Shown here: positions 12,717 to 25,910 of the stretch, one piece after another
Numbering within the stretch: the first letter of the stretch is position 1
Layout: each line of letters starts with the position of its first letter
Assembly: GCF_011386835.1 (NCBI RefSeq)
Contig: NW_027052923.1
Span: 1 to 64,000 of the forward strand
DNA from: Chrysemys picta bellii
Lineage: Eukaryota; Chordata; Testudines; Emydidae
Direction: 5' to 3'
Length of the DNA: 64,000 bases
The notes under the pieces: model-generated
Seen by the model: only the letters and a program-made list of their open reading frames with translations
Databases searched by the model: none
Told to the model about the DNA's origin: nothing
Position numbers and translations under genes: made by a program

Positions 12717-13835
12717 TCATGATCTTGTATATAAAGCATGCCTTGTAAGGTATCGGGGAAAAGTTGTGATCTGCTGAAAGTCATTTCTCTATCCATTTAT
12801 GTGTATCATTAATGCATATGAAGTTATGAGAATTGTGTTGTATAGTGGTCACTAAAACATGCTGTAAGTTGGGGAATCAGCCAGATATTGACTCCCCAGA
12901 TGCAACAGCAAGGAAAGTAACCAACAACTGGGCAGGGTGTCAAACAACCCATCAACAGCCATTGGGAGCTACAATGCAATGACTCACCTTCATGTGGCCA
13001 CACCAGGGGAATTGCTCAACCTTGCTTGGAGAGACTCAGCAGTGCCCCCCAAACATGCCTGAACTTGTGCTCCCCAAGCACATGGACTGAGGGTATAAAA
13101 CAGAGGGGACACATACTGGGCCCTTCTCCAGCCCCCACCTTCACTGCAAGCAACTAAGACACAGAGAAGAAAAGACTCCAACAAAGGAGATTGGCTCAGG
13201 TCTAAGGAACAAACCTGTATATTAAGGACTGCAATATCCAGTGAGGTGAGAAAAACTGCTTAATCTAGATGTTGCCCAGTAATAGGGTTGAGAGTTCATT
13301 CGTTCATTAACATATATATGAGAGAGAGAGAGTGCGCCAACCAACCAACCACTCTGACTTTTAGTCTGTTGCTTACTATCACTGAAAATCTATCTTTGTA
13401 GTTAATACATTTTTTAATTCTACCTGAAGCAGTGTGTTTAGTCTGAAGCATGTCAGAGACTCCCTTTGGGATAACAAGCCTGGTAGATATCAATTTCTTT
13501 GTTAAATTGATGAATTCATATAAGCTTGCCGCATCCAGCGGGCATAACTGGACGCTGCAAGATGGAGGTTCCTAGGGTTGTGTCTGGGACCGGAGATATT
13601 GGCTAGTGTCATTCACTTGCAAGTAGCTAGGAGCAGCTTACATGCCAGAGGCTGTGCGTGAACAGCCCAGGAGTGGGGGTTCTCACAGCAGAGCAGGGTA
13701 AGGCTGGCTCCCAGAGTCAATGATTGGAGTGACCTAGCAGATCACTGGTCCGGATAACACCAGGGGAACGTCAGTCAGTCATTGTCCTCCTCAGCGACTC
13801 ACCCTACACAAGGAGAGTGTCAGCAAATTTGACAG
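12717..13835 (+). mobile_element. LTR-like block of a turtle LTR retroelement
   Basis: It starts near TATATAAAGCATGCCTTGTA and contains a promoter-like GGGTATAAAAC at about 13092. Repeat-like text follows to about 13835. The opening words resemble the LTR-like block near 54110 (GATGCCTTGTGAGATATC there, CATGCCTTGTAAGGTATC here). No terminal TG/CA pair with matching duplications was found, so the ends and superfamily (Gypsy or endogenous retrovirus) are uncertain. Host intron is the alternative. Confidence 0.4.
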
Positions 13836-13896
13836 GACTGCCGGAGTCAGTTCAGAGCATGTAACCTTTGGGAATCTCCTTGCCCTTTTTCACCAA

Positions 13897-14178
13897 GGGT
13901 ATGTCTACAATACCCGCCGGGTCAGCGGGCAGTGATCCATCCAGTGGGGATCGATTTATCGCGTCTAGACTAGCGCTCTCCTGTCGACTCCTGTACTCCA
14001 CTGCGCAAGAAGCACAGGCAGAGTTGACGGGGGAGTGGCAGCAGTTGACTCACTGCAGTGAAGATACTGCGGTGAGTAGGTCAAAGTACGTTGACTTCAG
14101 CTACATTATTCATGTATCTGAAGTTGCATAACTTACATCGATTTCCCCCCCCGCCTCGCCTCCATGTAGACCAGGCCC
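13897..14178. mobile_element. Harbinger-type MITE, copy 2
   Basis: The left end GGGTATGTCTACAATACCC and the right end (reverse complement GGGCCTGGTCTACATGG) form imperfect inverted repeats. The interior shares blocks with copy 1 at 406-646: CGCTCTCCTGTCGACTCC, GCAGTTGACTCACTGCAGTG, GCGGTGAGTAGGTCAAAGTA and CATCGATTTCCCCCCC. The shorter copy 1 lacks a segment near the left end. It sits immediately before the DIRS remnant. No coding capacity. Confidence 0.8.
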
Positions 14179-14184
14179 AAGTGT

Positions 14185-17110
14185 GATCTATCATAACATT
14201 GGACAGGTGGGAGTTGGAGATCATTGCTCACATCTATCCCCATCCTATTTCATCCTTTTACCCCCTACCCTCCTTCAGGGACTCTTCTCATGAGAGCCTA
14301 CTGCAAATGGAAGCGGCCTTATTGCTTTGTCTAGGAGCCACCGAGGAGGTACCACCTGAACACAGTGTAAGCGGCTTCTACTCTGTTGTTTCCTTATTCC
14401 AAAGAAGAGAGGTGGTATTTGCCCTATCCTAGACCAGAGGATTCTGAACATAAACATACGCTGTCTCACATTCAGGATGGTAATGCTTGCTTCGCTCATT
14501 CCATCTCTTTATGCTTGACTGGTTCATTGCTCTATAACTTACAGGATGCATACTTCCACAAAGACATCCATTCAACCCATAGCAAGTACTTAAGATTCAC
14601 AGTTGAGCCCAACAGATAGCAGTACAAAGTACTGCTATTTGAGCTATCCACTGGATCAAGAGTCTTCATAACAGCCTCATAGTGGTAGCAATATACTTGA
14701 GGAGATGGGCTACTCCTGTTTATCTGTTCCTGCACAATTGGCTAGTCAGAGGCAGGTCCTAGCAGAAGATCATGATAGCATCTTCTTGTTCACCCAACTA
14801 GGCCTTTTTGTGAACTACAAGAAATCATCACACCTCATCCCAGATGGTAGTTCAGAGGATCTGAAATTGCAGTCAGCAAAAGCCTACTAGAGGACTGGTT
14901 CTAATTCCTGTAGTAGATACATGACAAAGTTAAGTTCCAACAATGATGGTGCAAACTTGCCTAGGACTACTAGGTCACATGTCAGTGTGCATGTAGGTGA
15001 CATCCTTTACCATACTTCTACGGCCTCCACACTGTAGCTGAAGATGGTGTACTCCTTGTCCAAGCACATCATCTGCAAGAAGGTCACAGTACTGTTTCAT
15101 GTCCTGAGGGACCTAAGTTGCTGGATAGATCCTACGAATGGATTAAAAGGGGTTCAACTCTGTGCCCCTTCTCCAACAATGAATCATCACAAATGCATCA
15201 GCAGATGCAGGGGTTCTGGTTCCAGGACTATTAGAAACTCCACATAAACATCCTGGAATTCAGGGCCATCAGAGTGGCTCATATGGCGTTCCTACCTGTC
15301 CTGCAAAACTCCACAATGTAGATGTTGATGGACAACACCTCTGCAATACCCAACATAAACAGGGGGTAGCTTGTTTATCGCTACTCTGCCAGGAAGCCAT
15401 TAAACTATGAACAGGAAGACATCAGCAGAGAATAACCCAGCTGGCTCCATACTTTCCAGGTGTTACCAACTGTCTATCAGACGTCTTGAACAGGCATGCA
15501 TTAACCAACCATGGTGCTCACTGCAGCAATCCACCAAAGAGCCAATGTTCATTGGCTCTATGGAGCCTTTTCACTATCAACGACTATGACATGTCTTCAT
15601 TTTTGTTCCACTGGTTTCATTGAGCCTGGATTGGTTCCCAGACATCTTCATGCTATAGTGGGCTCAAGGCCTCCGATGTGCCTTTCCACCTATCCCTCTG
15701 ATACCCACAGTGATGGAACAAGGGCACACTGATCCTCATAGCTCCAGTTCTGGCCAACTTATTGTAAATGTCCATTCAGCCCCCATCCATCTCCCAGCTT
15801 ATTAAGACCTAATATTCCATAATCGTGTCTCACATTGCACCCACATCCATGGTCATCGCACCTGACTGCTAGGATGTTTGCTTTTTGAACAATACTGACA
15901 GACTTCTCCTGACATATTGAGGTAATTCTTACACAGATCAGAAAACCATCTGCAAGATCTACTCAAAATGGAAAAGGTTTGCCTTATGGGTAGCCCAAAC
16001 ATGATCTAGGCCCAGTGGAGCTCCCAGTACCCAAGATCCTCAACTATATGCTGTCCTTGAGCATTCAGCTCTCAGGGTCCAACTTAGAGCAGTATTGGCA
16101 TGTCATACACTGGTTAAATTGCATTTCTTATTACTGGCAGTATCCACTTTCTCGAAGGCTTTGTCCTCCTAAAGCTCCTTTGAGCCACCTTCAGGCTGCT
16201 CATTGCATCATCTTACCCTTAAAACACTTTTTCTGATTGCTGTCACCGTGGCAAGGAGGGTCAATGAACTCCAGGCCCTCCTGATTAAACCTCCCTATAT
16301 TTTCTTCCATTGAGACCCAGGGTTGCTGGGTCCATTGCATCTAAGTTCCAACCTATGGTAGTTCTCAGAATTCCCTCAGAACCAGTCAATCTAATCATCC
16401 TCCTGAAACTGCTCTTGATGCCAGGGGAAAAGTTACACACTCTGGACATCTCCAGAGCCTCACTCTATTGCTCTTGACAGGACCAAGCCCTTTAGGCTTT
16501 CTCCTCACCTCTTTGTGGCCATATCTGGCTTTTCAAAATGCTGGGCCATCTCATAACAAAGAATCACTCTGGATCACACACTGTATTTCCATCTTTTTCA
16601 AGTGGCTGGCAAGGCCTGTCCTTCTGTCAAGGTTCACTCCACCAGGAGGCAGGCAACGTCTTCAGCCTCCTTCAGAAACGTTTTGATTATCTTCAATCTG
16701 CAAGCATCAACGTGGAGTAAGCAACTCATTTAGTCTTTGTCCGACATTATGCCCTTGACTTACCAGCTAGATCAGATGCCAAGTTTGGGAGAGCAGTGCT
16801 TTCAAACATTTGACTAATACAGTTAGAATGCCTCATTCCCACCATACAGTGAGAATACTGCTGACGAGTTGCCTATTGTGAGATTCACACAAATACTTGG
16901 ACTGAACTATTACTTACACTACAGTGTTATGGTTCTTAGATGTTGTAGTTAGTGTGGCTCCCATGACCCACCCTCCGTCCCTGCTTTTTGAAGTCCTCGG
17001 TACCTATGGGCTTTAAATGGTGAGAGAACTGAGGGAGGGTCCTGGCTACCCCAACTTTTACGCCTTCATATGAAAGCATGAGGAGGTGTACGTGCAGCCC
17101 CTATGGACGT
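14185..17110 (+). mobile_element. DIRS-type retrotransposon remnant (RT, RNase H, tyrosine recombinase regions)
   Basis: Frame-shifted and stop-ridden pieces read in order as a DIRS pol. RT pieces lie at about 14199-14890: RDSSHESLL, then VPPEHSVSGFYS, LQDAYFHKDIHSTHSKYLRF, then a LFTQLGLFVNYKKSSHLIP-like segment. A likely RNase H region follows at 15000-15760. Tyrosine-recombinase-like pieces lie at about 16190-16800, including AVTVARRVNELQAL. DIRS elements integrate with a tyrosine recombinase rather than a DDE integrase. No intact reading frame survives. The 3' boundary near 17110 is approximate and terminal repeats were not identified, so this is a 5'-truncated dead copy. Confidence 0.75.
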
Positions 17111-18065
17111 AACTATTCAAAAACTCAGGTCCACACTGACTATATCTCAAAGAATCACAGTTATATATCATACAGTAATCGTTCTGTTCTTTGTCAGTTG
17201 CTGCCATACACCAAATACTGAAATTTACAAAGGATAGAAATTTTGATTTGCAAAGAGAATAAATACAACATTTGAAAAGCAAAGGCTCATGCGTATTTAC
17301 TCTGTTTTCACTTGCTGTCTTTATTTGACATAATATGTGGAAGATTTTGTGACATGAAATCTTTAACAGCAGGTTAAAATACAGCATGTGTTGGTTCAAC
17401 AATTAGAAATTATTCTTTATGCTATCTGTATAGTTCTCTCAAACTCTTTTTTCAATAACATATATTCTAATTTAAGATGGTGCTGAGAAAGAGAAATTGA
17501 GTAAGGAAATAGAGGCTATTCAGATACAGTAACTCCTCACTTGAAGTCGTCTCGATTAATGTTGATTTGGTTGTTACTTGCTGATCAATTAGAGAACATG
17601 CTTGTTTAAAGTTGTGCAATGCTCCCTTATAACGTTGTTTGGCAGCCTCCTGCTTTGTCCACTGATAGGAGAAAGAGCAGCCCATTGGAGCTAGCTGGTG
17701 GGGGCTTGGAACCAGGATGGACCAGCAGCCCCCCTATCAGCTCCCCGCTCCCCTAAGTTCCCTGTGCAGCAGCTGCCCAGCAGGCTAGCAATTGCCAGCA
17801 GTTCAGCTGTCCCTCCCACCACTGCCATGTGCTGCTCCTGCCCTGTGCCTTGGAGCTGCTTCCGGGAGCCTCCCGCCTGCTCCTGCACACACACCCCCCC
17901 GGCTTACCCCATCTCCATAGAGTGGGGGGGGTGTGGAGAGAACACGACAGGGCTCAGGACGGAGGGAGCTTGCTGGCAGCAGCTGCTGTCTCAACTACTT
18001 GCTGACCTACTTAAAAAGGCAATGTACTTACAGTGTGGTCAGTATACTTAAAGGGGCAATGTGCA

Positions 18066-18117
<52 letters not shown>
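18066..18117. repeat. (CT)n(CA)n microsatellite
   Basis: A short CT run passes directly into about 18 CA units. It lies within the Tigger-like element and is probably length-variable between individuals. Confidence 0.95.
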
Positions 18118-18119
<2 letters not shown>

Positions 18120-18361
18120 GGTGTCTCTGTCTCTATCTGCCATGCTGTCTCCCCTCCCTCCTTTTGTTCTGCCTTGTAGAGTGTGAGGCTACATTAACAA
18201 CAATGTATTAACCCTTGAGGTCTCAGCCGAGTGCTAGTTCATCATTTAGCAGTAAGGCATTCCCTGGGAAATATCTCGCCCTCTGACTTCACCACCTCAA
18301 CCAAGCTTCACAATCATCATTGCTGTGTACAGTATTAAATTTTGTTTAAAACTTATACTGT

Positions 18362-18400
18362 CTGTCTGTGTGTGTATGTATATACATATGTGTGTATGTA
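18362..18400. repeat. TG/TATG-rich microsatellite
   Basis: Interrupted GTGTGTATG and GTATGTATG units lie in the right part of the Tigger-like element. A C-run follows at about 18443-18460. Confidence 0.85.
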
Positions 18401-18889
18401 TGTAGTCTTTTGTCTAGTGAAAAAAAAATCCCTGGAACCTAACCCCCCCCCCCCCCCCCGCCCCTTGACATTAATTCTTATGAGGAAATTGGATTTGCTT
18501 AACATCGTTTCACTTAAAGTCTCATTTTTCAGGAACATTACAACATTAAGCGAGGAGTTACAGTATATGTTCCTGTTGTAGATCTAAAGGAAAATGGAAT
18601 AGTCTTTTTTTATCGATAACTTGGAAAAAGGAAAAATACTATTCTTATGAAACTACTCCATCTAATTTATTTGAACTATAGTTATATTTGACTGAACAGC
18701 AACCTAGTTTGATGCCATCCTCCAAGAAATGTTGGAGAACTCTATATGGCAGCCTGCCATCTTGAATTTCCTAATGCTGTTATTGCTGTAGCTGGAATAG
18801 ATACATAACTAAGAATGGGCATTGAAGCCTCTGTCTTGGAGCTGTAGGCCTGGTCATATGTGAAAATGTACAGTATAGACTCTTAATAA

Positions 18890-19085
18890 TATACCTAGCT
18901 CTTATGTAGTGCTTTCCATGTTCCCCAAAAGCACTTTACAAGGGAGAGAAGTATCATTATCCCCGTCTTACAGATGGGGAAAGTGAGGCACGTGTTGTTG
19001 AAGTGACTTTCCCAAGGTCATCCCATAGGCCACTGGCAGAGCTGGGTATCCTGAGTCCCAGTCCTGTGCACTAGCTTCTAAGCCA
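18890..19085 (-). repeat. MIR-type CORE-SINE (antisense)
   Basis: The + strand shows the classic antisense MIR word order: GTATCATTATCCCCGTCTTACAGATGGGGAAAGTGAGGCACG (split here by normal divergence), GTGACTTTCCCAAGGTCATCC, GGCAGAGCTGGG, then CCCAGTCCTGTGCACTA near the tRNA-related head. It is well preserved for such an old family. Confidence 0.8.
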
Positions 19086-19469
19086 TGAATAGAAATTAGA
19101 CCTTAATGTATTTCTTCATGTTGAAAGCAGTTGAGTTTGTTTCAAACCCTTAAAAGACTCTTCAACTGTACATAAAGAAAATACCTTTTTAAAGGAGGTG
19201 AAATTGGTTTCAGAATAGGAAGTCATTGCCAAAATGCTAATCCTCTTTGTAGATGCTTTAGACCTGGAGGCAAGATTTGGCCAATAAATATGTATATCAT
19301 TATCTTCCATTCAAATCCTCAGGTGGATACTAGAACACACAACCCCCATGTTTCCTTTATTGAACAGAAAATCACTTTAACTAATGTCTTCCACAAATCC
19401 CTTGTACAAGGTGTGCCTTATTAATGTTTTGCCTCTATATCACATTCTCTATATAATAAGGCTGACAAA

Positions 19470-22414
19470 CAGTGACAGTTTTTTAAAGTGCTTGTTCACA
19501 AATGCTAGAAGTCTAAATAATAAGATGGTTGAACTAAAGTTCCTCCTCGCCAAGGAGGATATTGATATAATAGGCATCACAGAAATCTGGTGGAGTGAGG
19601 ACAATCAATGGGACACAATCATTCCAGGGTACAAAACATATTGGAAGGACAGAACAGGTTGTGCGGGGTTGGGGGAGTGGCACTATATGTGAAAGAAAAT
19701 GTAGAATCAAATGAAGTAAAAAATCATAAATGAATCCACATGTTCCATAGAATCTCTATTGATAGTCATTCCATTCTCTAATAAGAATATAACAGTAGGG
19801 ATCTATTATCAACCACCTGGCCAGGACAGTGATAGTGACTATGAAATGCTATCAAAATAAAGAACTCCATAATAGTGGGGGATTTCAATTATCCCCATAT
19901 TGACTGGGTACATGTCACCTCAGGATGAAATGCAGAGACAAAAAATTTCTCGATACTTTAAATGACTGCTTCTTGGAGCAGCTGGTACAGGAACCCACAA
20001 GGGCAGAGGCAATTCTCGATCTAGTCCTGAGTGAAGCGCAGGATCTGGTCCAAGAGGTAACTATAACATGATCGCTTGGAAATAGTGACCATAATATAAT
20101 AACATTTAACATTCCTGTGGTGGGAAGAACACCTCAGCAGCCCAACACTGTGGCATTTAATTTCAGAAAGGAGAGCTATGCAAAAATGAGGAGGTTAGTT
20201 AAACAGAAATTAAAAGGTACAATGACTAGAGTGAAATCCCTGCATGCTGCATGGACACTTTTCAAAGACACCATAATAGAGGCCCAACTTAAATGTATAC
20301 CGCAAATTAAAAAACACAGTAAAAGAACTAAAAAAGAGCCACCATGGCTTAACAACCATGTAAAAGAAGCAGTGAGAGATAAAAAGGCATCTTTTTAAAA
20401 AGTGGAAGTCAAATCCTAGTGAGGTAGATAGAAAGGAGCATGAACACTGCCAAATTAAGTGTAAAAATGTTATAAGAAAAGCCAAAAAGGAGTTTGCAGA
20501 ACAGCCAGTCAAAAACTCAAAAAGTACCGTAGTAACAAAATGTTTAAGTACATCAGAAGCAGGAAGCCTGCTAAACAACCAGTGGGGCCCCTGGATGTTC
20601 AAGATACAAAAGGAGCACTTAAAGACGACAAAGTCATTGCGGAGAAACTAAATGAATTATTTGCTTCAGTCTTCACAGCTGAGAATGTTAGGGAGATTCC
20701 CAAACCTGAGCCATCCTTTGTAGGTGACAAATCTGAGGAATTGTCACAGATTGAAGTGTCATTAGAGGAGGTTTTGGAATTAATTGATAAACTTAACAGT
20801 AACAAGTCACCAGGACCAGATGGCATTCACCCAAGAGTTCTGAAAGAACTCAAATGTGAAATTACAGAACTATTAACTATGATTTGTAACCTGTCCTTTA
20901 AATCAGCTTCCGTACCCAGTGACTGGAAGATAGCTAATGTAACGCCAGTATTTTAAAAGGGCTCTAGAGGTGATCCCGGCAATTACAGACTGGTAAGGCT
21001 AACATCAGTACCGGGCAAATTAGTTGTCAGACATATAGAAGAACGTAAATTGTTGGGCAAAAGTCAACATGGTTTCTGTAAAGGGAAGTCATGTCTTACC
21101 AATCTATTAGAGTTTTTTGAAGGGGTCAACAAACGTGGACAAGGGGGATCCAGTGGACATAGTGTACTTAGGTTTCCAGAAAGCCCTTGACAAAGTCCCT
21201 CACCAAAGGCTCTTGCGTAAATTAAGGTGTCATGGGATAAGAGGGATTGAGAACTGGTAAAAGACAAGGAATAAAGTATAAATTCTCAGAATGGAGAGGG
21301 GTAATTAGTGGTGTTCCCCAAGGGTCAGTCCTAGGACCAATCCTATTCAATTTATTCATAAATGATCTGGAGAAAGGGATAAATAGTGAGGTGGCAAAGT
21401 TTGCAGATGATACTAAACTGCTCAAGATAGTTAAGACCAAAGCAGACTGTGAAGAACGTCAAAAAGATCTCACAAAACTAAGTGATTGGGCAACAAAATG
21501 GCAAATGAAATTTAATGTGGATAAATGTAAAGTAATGCACATTGGAAAAAATAACCCCAACTATACATACAATATGATGGGGGTTAATTTAGCTACAACT
21601 AATTAGGAAAGAGATCTTGGAGTCATCGTGGATAGTTCTCTGAAGACGTCCACACAGTGTGCAGCGGCAGTCAAAAAAGCAAACAGGATGTTAGGAATCA
21701 TTAAAAAAGGGATAGAGAATAAAACGGAGAATATCTTATTGCCCTTATATAAATCCATGGTACGCCCACATCTTGAATACTGCATACAGATGTGGTCTCC
21801 TCATCTCAAAAAAGATATACTGGCATTAGAAAAGGTTCAGAGAAGGGCAACTAAAATGATTAGGGGTTTGGAACGGGTCCCATATGAGGAGAGATTAAAG
21901 AGACTAGGACTTTTCAGCTTGGGAAAGAGGAGACTAAGGGGGGATATGATAGAGGTATATAAAATCATGAGTGGTGTGGAGAAAGTGAATAAGGAAAAGT
22001 TATTTACTTGTTCCCATAATATAAGAACTAGGGGCCATCAAATGAAATTAATGGGCAGCAGGTTTAAAACAAATAAAAGGAAGTTCTTCTTCACACAGTG
22101 CACAGTCAACCTGTGGAACTTCTTGCCTGAGGAGGTTGTGAAGGCTAGGACTAAAACAGGGTTTAAAAGAGAACTAGATAATTTCATGGAGGTTAAATCC
22201 ATTAATGGCTATTAGCCAGGATGGGTAAGGAATGGTGTCCCTATCCTCTGTTTGTCAGAGGGTGGAGATGGATGGCAGGAGAGAGATCACTTGATCATTA
22301 CCTGTTAGGTTCACTCCCTCTGGGGCACCTGGCATTGGCCACTGTCGGCAGACAGGATACTGGACTGGACGGACCTTTGGTCTGACCCAGTATGGCCATT
22401 CTTATGTTCTTATG
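19470..22414 (+). mobile_element. CR1 LINE, nearly full ORF2, inactive
   Basis: ORF2 pieces run in order. Endonuclease start is at about 19490-19690 (FTNARSLNNKMVELKFLL, DIDIIGITEIWWSE). RT comes at about 20540-21600, including SPGPDGIHPRVLKEL, GVPQGSVLGPILFNLFINDL and the catalytic KFADDTKLL near 21395. The C-terminal part is at 21628-22215 ([26 protein letters not shown]). The 3' end has the CR1-type short repeat TTCTTATGTTCTTATG ending at 22414. At least five frame breaks or stops separate the pieces, for example a TAA at 20953-20955 after TPVF. The 5' UTR and ORF1 are absent. It lies in the CHM sense orientation. Confidence 0.92.
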
Positions 22415-25400
22415 TCTGTCTTCAGTCTGTCCCATTCTCCAGAAAGGAGTGTAACACTGAATTCATTAAACTTAACATAGAACAGAAAAATTGTGTGGAC
22501 AATATGAAGTGGAAGGTATTAGGGGATGGTGAGGTGTGGTTTTTTTTTTTTTTTTTTTTTTTGTACAGAAGAAACTGATGAAACTTGGCATAACCTTAAA
22601 TATAGTGCCATGACAATAGTGTTTTACTGAAATACTGTGTATAAAAAGCTTATACCACATAATGTGAATTAAGGAATCTGAACTAACTTGTCGTCTTTCA
22701 AGTTATAGAAATATTTTTTTAAAACTCTTGATGAAGGATTTTTTTGCTCCAAGTGTGCAGATAACTTCACGTGAAATCAGAGACCAAGCAGCACAAAAGG
22801 GTAATGTATTAGAAGGTCATGAGAACATATGAATAAGGGACTAATATAAACTTCCTTTACTTATGCAATACAGTTTTTCTCTACGGCCTTACTTACATGT
22901 ATATTTAGAACCTGTGGTCATGTAATTTTGACTGTATTGCAATGCATACTTGCAAAATGGCACAGTTAAGGCTGGAAACACAACCTTAATCTTCTTGCCT
23001 GTCTCTTTGATTGCTGTATTCTGCAAATTTAGCTTTGTTACTTTTTTTAGCGTTGTTTCCTATGTGCTTATAGAAAATCCACCACCCCCTCAAGTTTAAG
23101 ACTGCTTTTCCAGATTCTTTTCTTTTTTATTTCTTGGTCAAGAATTGTATGCTTGTGTGTGTCAGGGGCCATTACACTAGAAATTTGGAGGCAACAGGTA
23201 GGCTTGGTGAAGCTGGGTTGATGCCAAATTCAGAGGAAAAAGAAAACCCCGAACTCTTGACCTCTGGGGTTGGATATGCCAACTACCTGCCTCCCACCTC
23301 CCATTTAATTTTGTTTCCAATACTGCCAGGACCAGCTCTCAGAAGAGAGATGAAGACAGATGAATTCTACCATGTCGCTGTGATGACATTTCAAAGTCTG
23401 AAGTTGCCTATGCAATACAAACATAATTGTTACAAAGTCCAGATGTCTGGTCCCCCTGCCCTAACTGCAATGAATGCCATACTCCTCCTTAACCCAATAT
23501 ACAGCAAACAACCCATACACGTAGTGTGACAAAGTGGTATCCTATGCAATCAATAACCCCAGAAGAAAAAAAATTGTGATTGTGAATGATGAATCTGCAG
23601 AAGGCTACCTCTGTCTGCTCCTGTTCATATATAGGCAAACAGCTTGTCAAACAGACAGTCCCAGCATCCAGACACAGTCCATCATCCACCCTGGGGTGTA
23701 AGTCCCCCCCCCAGGCTCAACCCATAATTTGGCTTGTCTGTGAGGGGCCAACCCTCTCTTATATATGCAGGCAGGTATGTTCTGTATCAACTGATGTTTC
23801 TTCAGTTGTATGCCCAAATAAAGCACATTACTGTAATTGAGTCTGGCTGAAGGTGACAAAGTTGAGGTTGTTGAGGCTTGTATCAGAAAGGAAATGTCTC
23901 AACTTTCTTGACAGGAGCAGGTGAGGGTGGGAAACTCTTTGCCATTGCTTTTTGGAAATATAGAAGAAGAGGTTGAGGATCTGACAAATCCCAAATTTTA
24001 ATTTTTAAGTCAAAAAGTTTGGGCAGACTCCTTTAATCAAGGGAAAGATGTCATTTCTGTTTCTAATATCTATTCCCCCATGCTACCAACGTTTTCTTGG
24101 TCTTCTCTGGATTGAGCCTCAGATTGTTACAGATCATCCAAGAATGGTTGAAGGCTGGACACTGGGAAAACCTATTGACTATGCCATTCTGATACATTTA
24201 AGAGGAAAAAAAGGCCGGGGGGGGGGGAGGACAGAGAGCTGAGTGTTATCAAAGTAATCAATTGCACTGCAATGCAAATTATCCAGTATTACTTTGAGTT
24301 CTCTTTGAGAGAGAAGGATTGAGCCACATAAGCACAATTTAGCTATTCCTGCTGTGGTTTCCAGGCATGTCAAAAGAACCTTGCAGTCAATGATATCAAA
24401 ATTTGCTGATAGATCTTTAAAAAAAAAAAAATCACCATAGATGCTTAATGACTTACTGAAGGTAAAGACTGATCAATTTGTTCACCTAGCAAACCAAATC
24501 TTTAAAAGAGATCAAGGAATTCTAGAATTCTACTTCTTCCTTAACTATATTTCCCCAAAAAATTGAAGATTAAAAACAAGAGAATAATCATCCTGCCTAA
24601 TAAGTGTCAGTCTCACATATAACTTCTTGATCATGGCCCTAACAATCTTCTTCTTAAGAAACGCTGGATATCCCAAGAAGGATGTGAGGCCAAATTGCCA
24701 GTTGTAATTTAGAGCTTTGAGTGCTTCCAGCGTCTGAGTGAGCAAAACTGCCTGAAACACAAAAAGAGGAGGACTTCTGCATCACCTGCTCTGTATGCAC
24801 ATCTTTTGCCATGCAGGTCAATAATTCAATTGCAGATTGGGCTCATTTCTCTCTCAAACATCAAACGGTCATTATTTTTAATTCCTCTGTGACATAGATC
24901 AGGACCCTGGAACATGTCATTCCTAAAACGTAAATATTTTGCAACCTTACCTGAAGTGTAAATATTGAATATATACCAAATGTTTATTCAGTATGAGCGA
25001 AAGTGATGACTAAAACCCGACTTTATTTTGGAACCTTAATTCATAGGTCAGCATCAAACTATCACGCACATATTGATACTGTAAGATCACAAATTGCTCT
25101 GTAGTCTTTACAGTGGATTGCTTATTCTGGGACCTTCACGTTTTAAGGAACTTTAGAAATGTACTGTAATTGTTTTAGAGTTTCTCTCTAAGCTGTGACT
25201 TTTTTCATGGTTTTAGAGCAGACTAGTAATATTGGTTTATTATTTTCGGTGGTTTAATTTTCTTTACTTGCTTTTAATGGTAGCATATTTTTGAAAGGAA
25301 AACCTCTTGATACTGCATTGTTTGGAACTCTATAGTATTTAATCATTGATCCCCATGGCCACTTCAAAAGGTCCATTCGTCTTTTGGGGAAAATTCTTGC

Positions 25401-25905
25401 CATGATCATTTATGCCACCTTTTGTATGTATGCGTTAAGCAAGGTCTGGTAGGCTCTTGGATGGAAAGTGTCAAAAAAGTCTGTGGTGGGAAGTGTTAAT
25501 TCAGCTGGAGGCACTCTTCTGTCTTAGTAAACACCGAATTGTGCCATTGTGTGGCTGGATAAAACGCAAAACTAAAGCCCTAGTTGCTGGTAGTCCATAA
25601 AGCTCCCCTAGTAAACCACTTTTTTTTTTCTCCTAACCTATATCAGATTATGCCTGTTTTGGATTGTAGCTGTCTCTGGTGGGTGTGAAGTGACTTCTAC
25701 CTAAATAAATTTGTAAAGTTTGATTTTATGGATGAAAGGCACTGAATTAAATGTAAGCTGTTATTTTTATTATAGTGATAGCACCCCAGACAGTTCCAGC
25801 TGTAATATAGAATTTAGTGGTAGCTGTTGTAGTACATTAATGTAAACTGAATGTGAAATGAGGTAATATGTTCACTGGTCAGTCTAAAAAGACAGTGTTA
25901 CCTAT
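22415..25905. other. Intronic sequence without a recognised gene
   Basis: AT-rich intron. A T23 run lies at 22540-22562 and a G-run near 24216. A 131-codon open frame near 23134-23529 has no recognisable motif and no exon context. I see no further transposon with clear ends. Confidence 0.5.
22540..22562. repeat. poly-T tract (23 T)
   Basis: Uninterrupted T run; it may be the poly-A tail of an antisense insertion or a simple expansion. No retrocopy was recognised beside it. Confidence 0.9.
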
Positions 25906-25910
25906 AAAAA

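Larger units (their letters stand above)
17527..18563. mobile_element. Tigger-like (Tc1/mariner) nonautonomous element
   Basis: The left end CAGTAACTCCTCACTTGAAG and the right end (reverse complement CTGTAACTCCTCGCTTAATG) are imperfect inverted repeats, each flanked by TA (17525-17526 and 18564-18565). The CTCCTCRCTTAA ends and TA duplication fit pogo/Tigger-type elements. The interior is GC-rich on the left (17690-17960) and includes microsatellites on the right. No transposase is present; open frames up to 117 codons in the GC-rich part have no domain. Confidence 0.8.

Noticed and set aside
17698..18051. 117-codon open frame
   Set aside because: It lies in the GC-rich half of the Tigger-like element, with no transposase motif.
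23134..23529. 131-codon + strand frame as a host exon
   Set aside because: No recognisable protein motif, and no match to any CHM exon; composition is not clearly coding.
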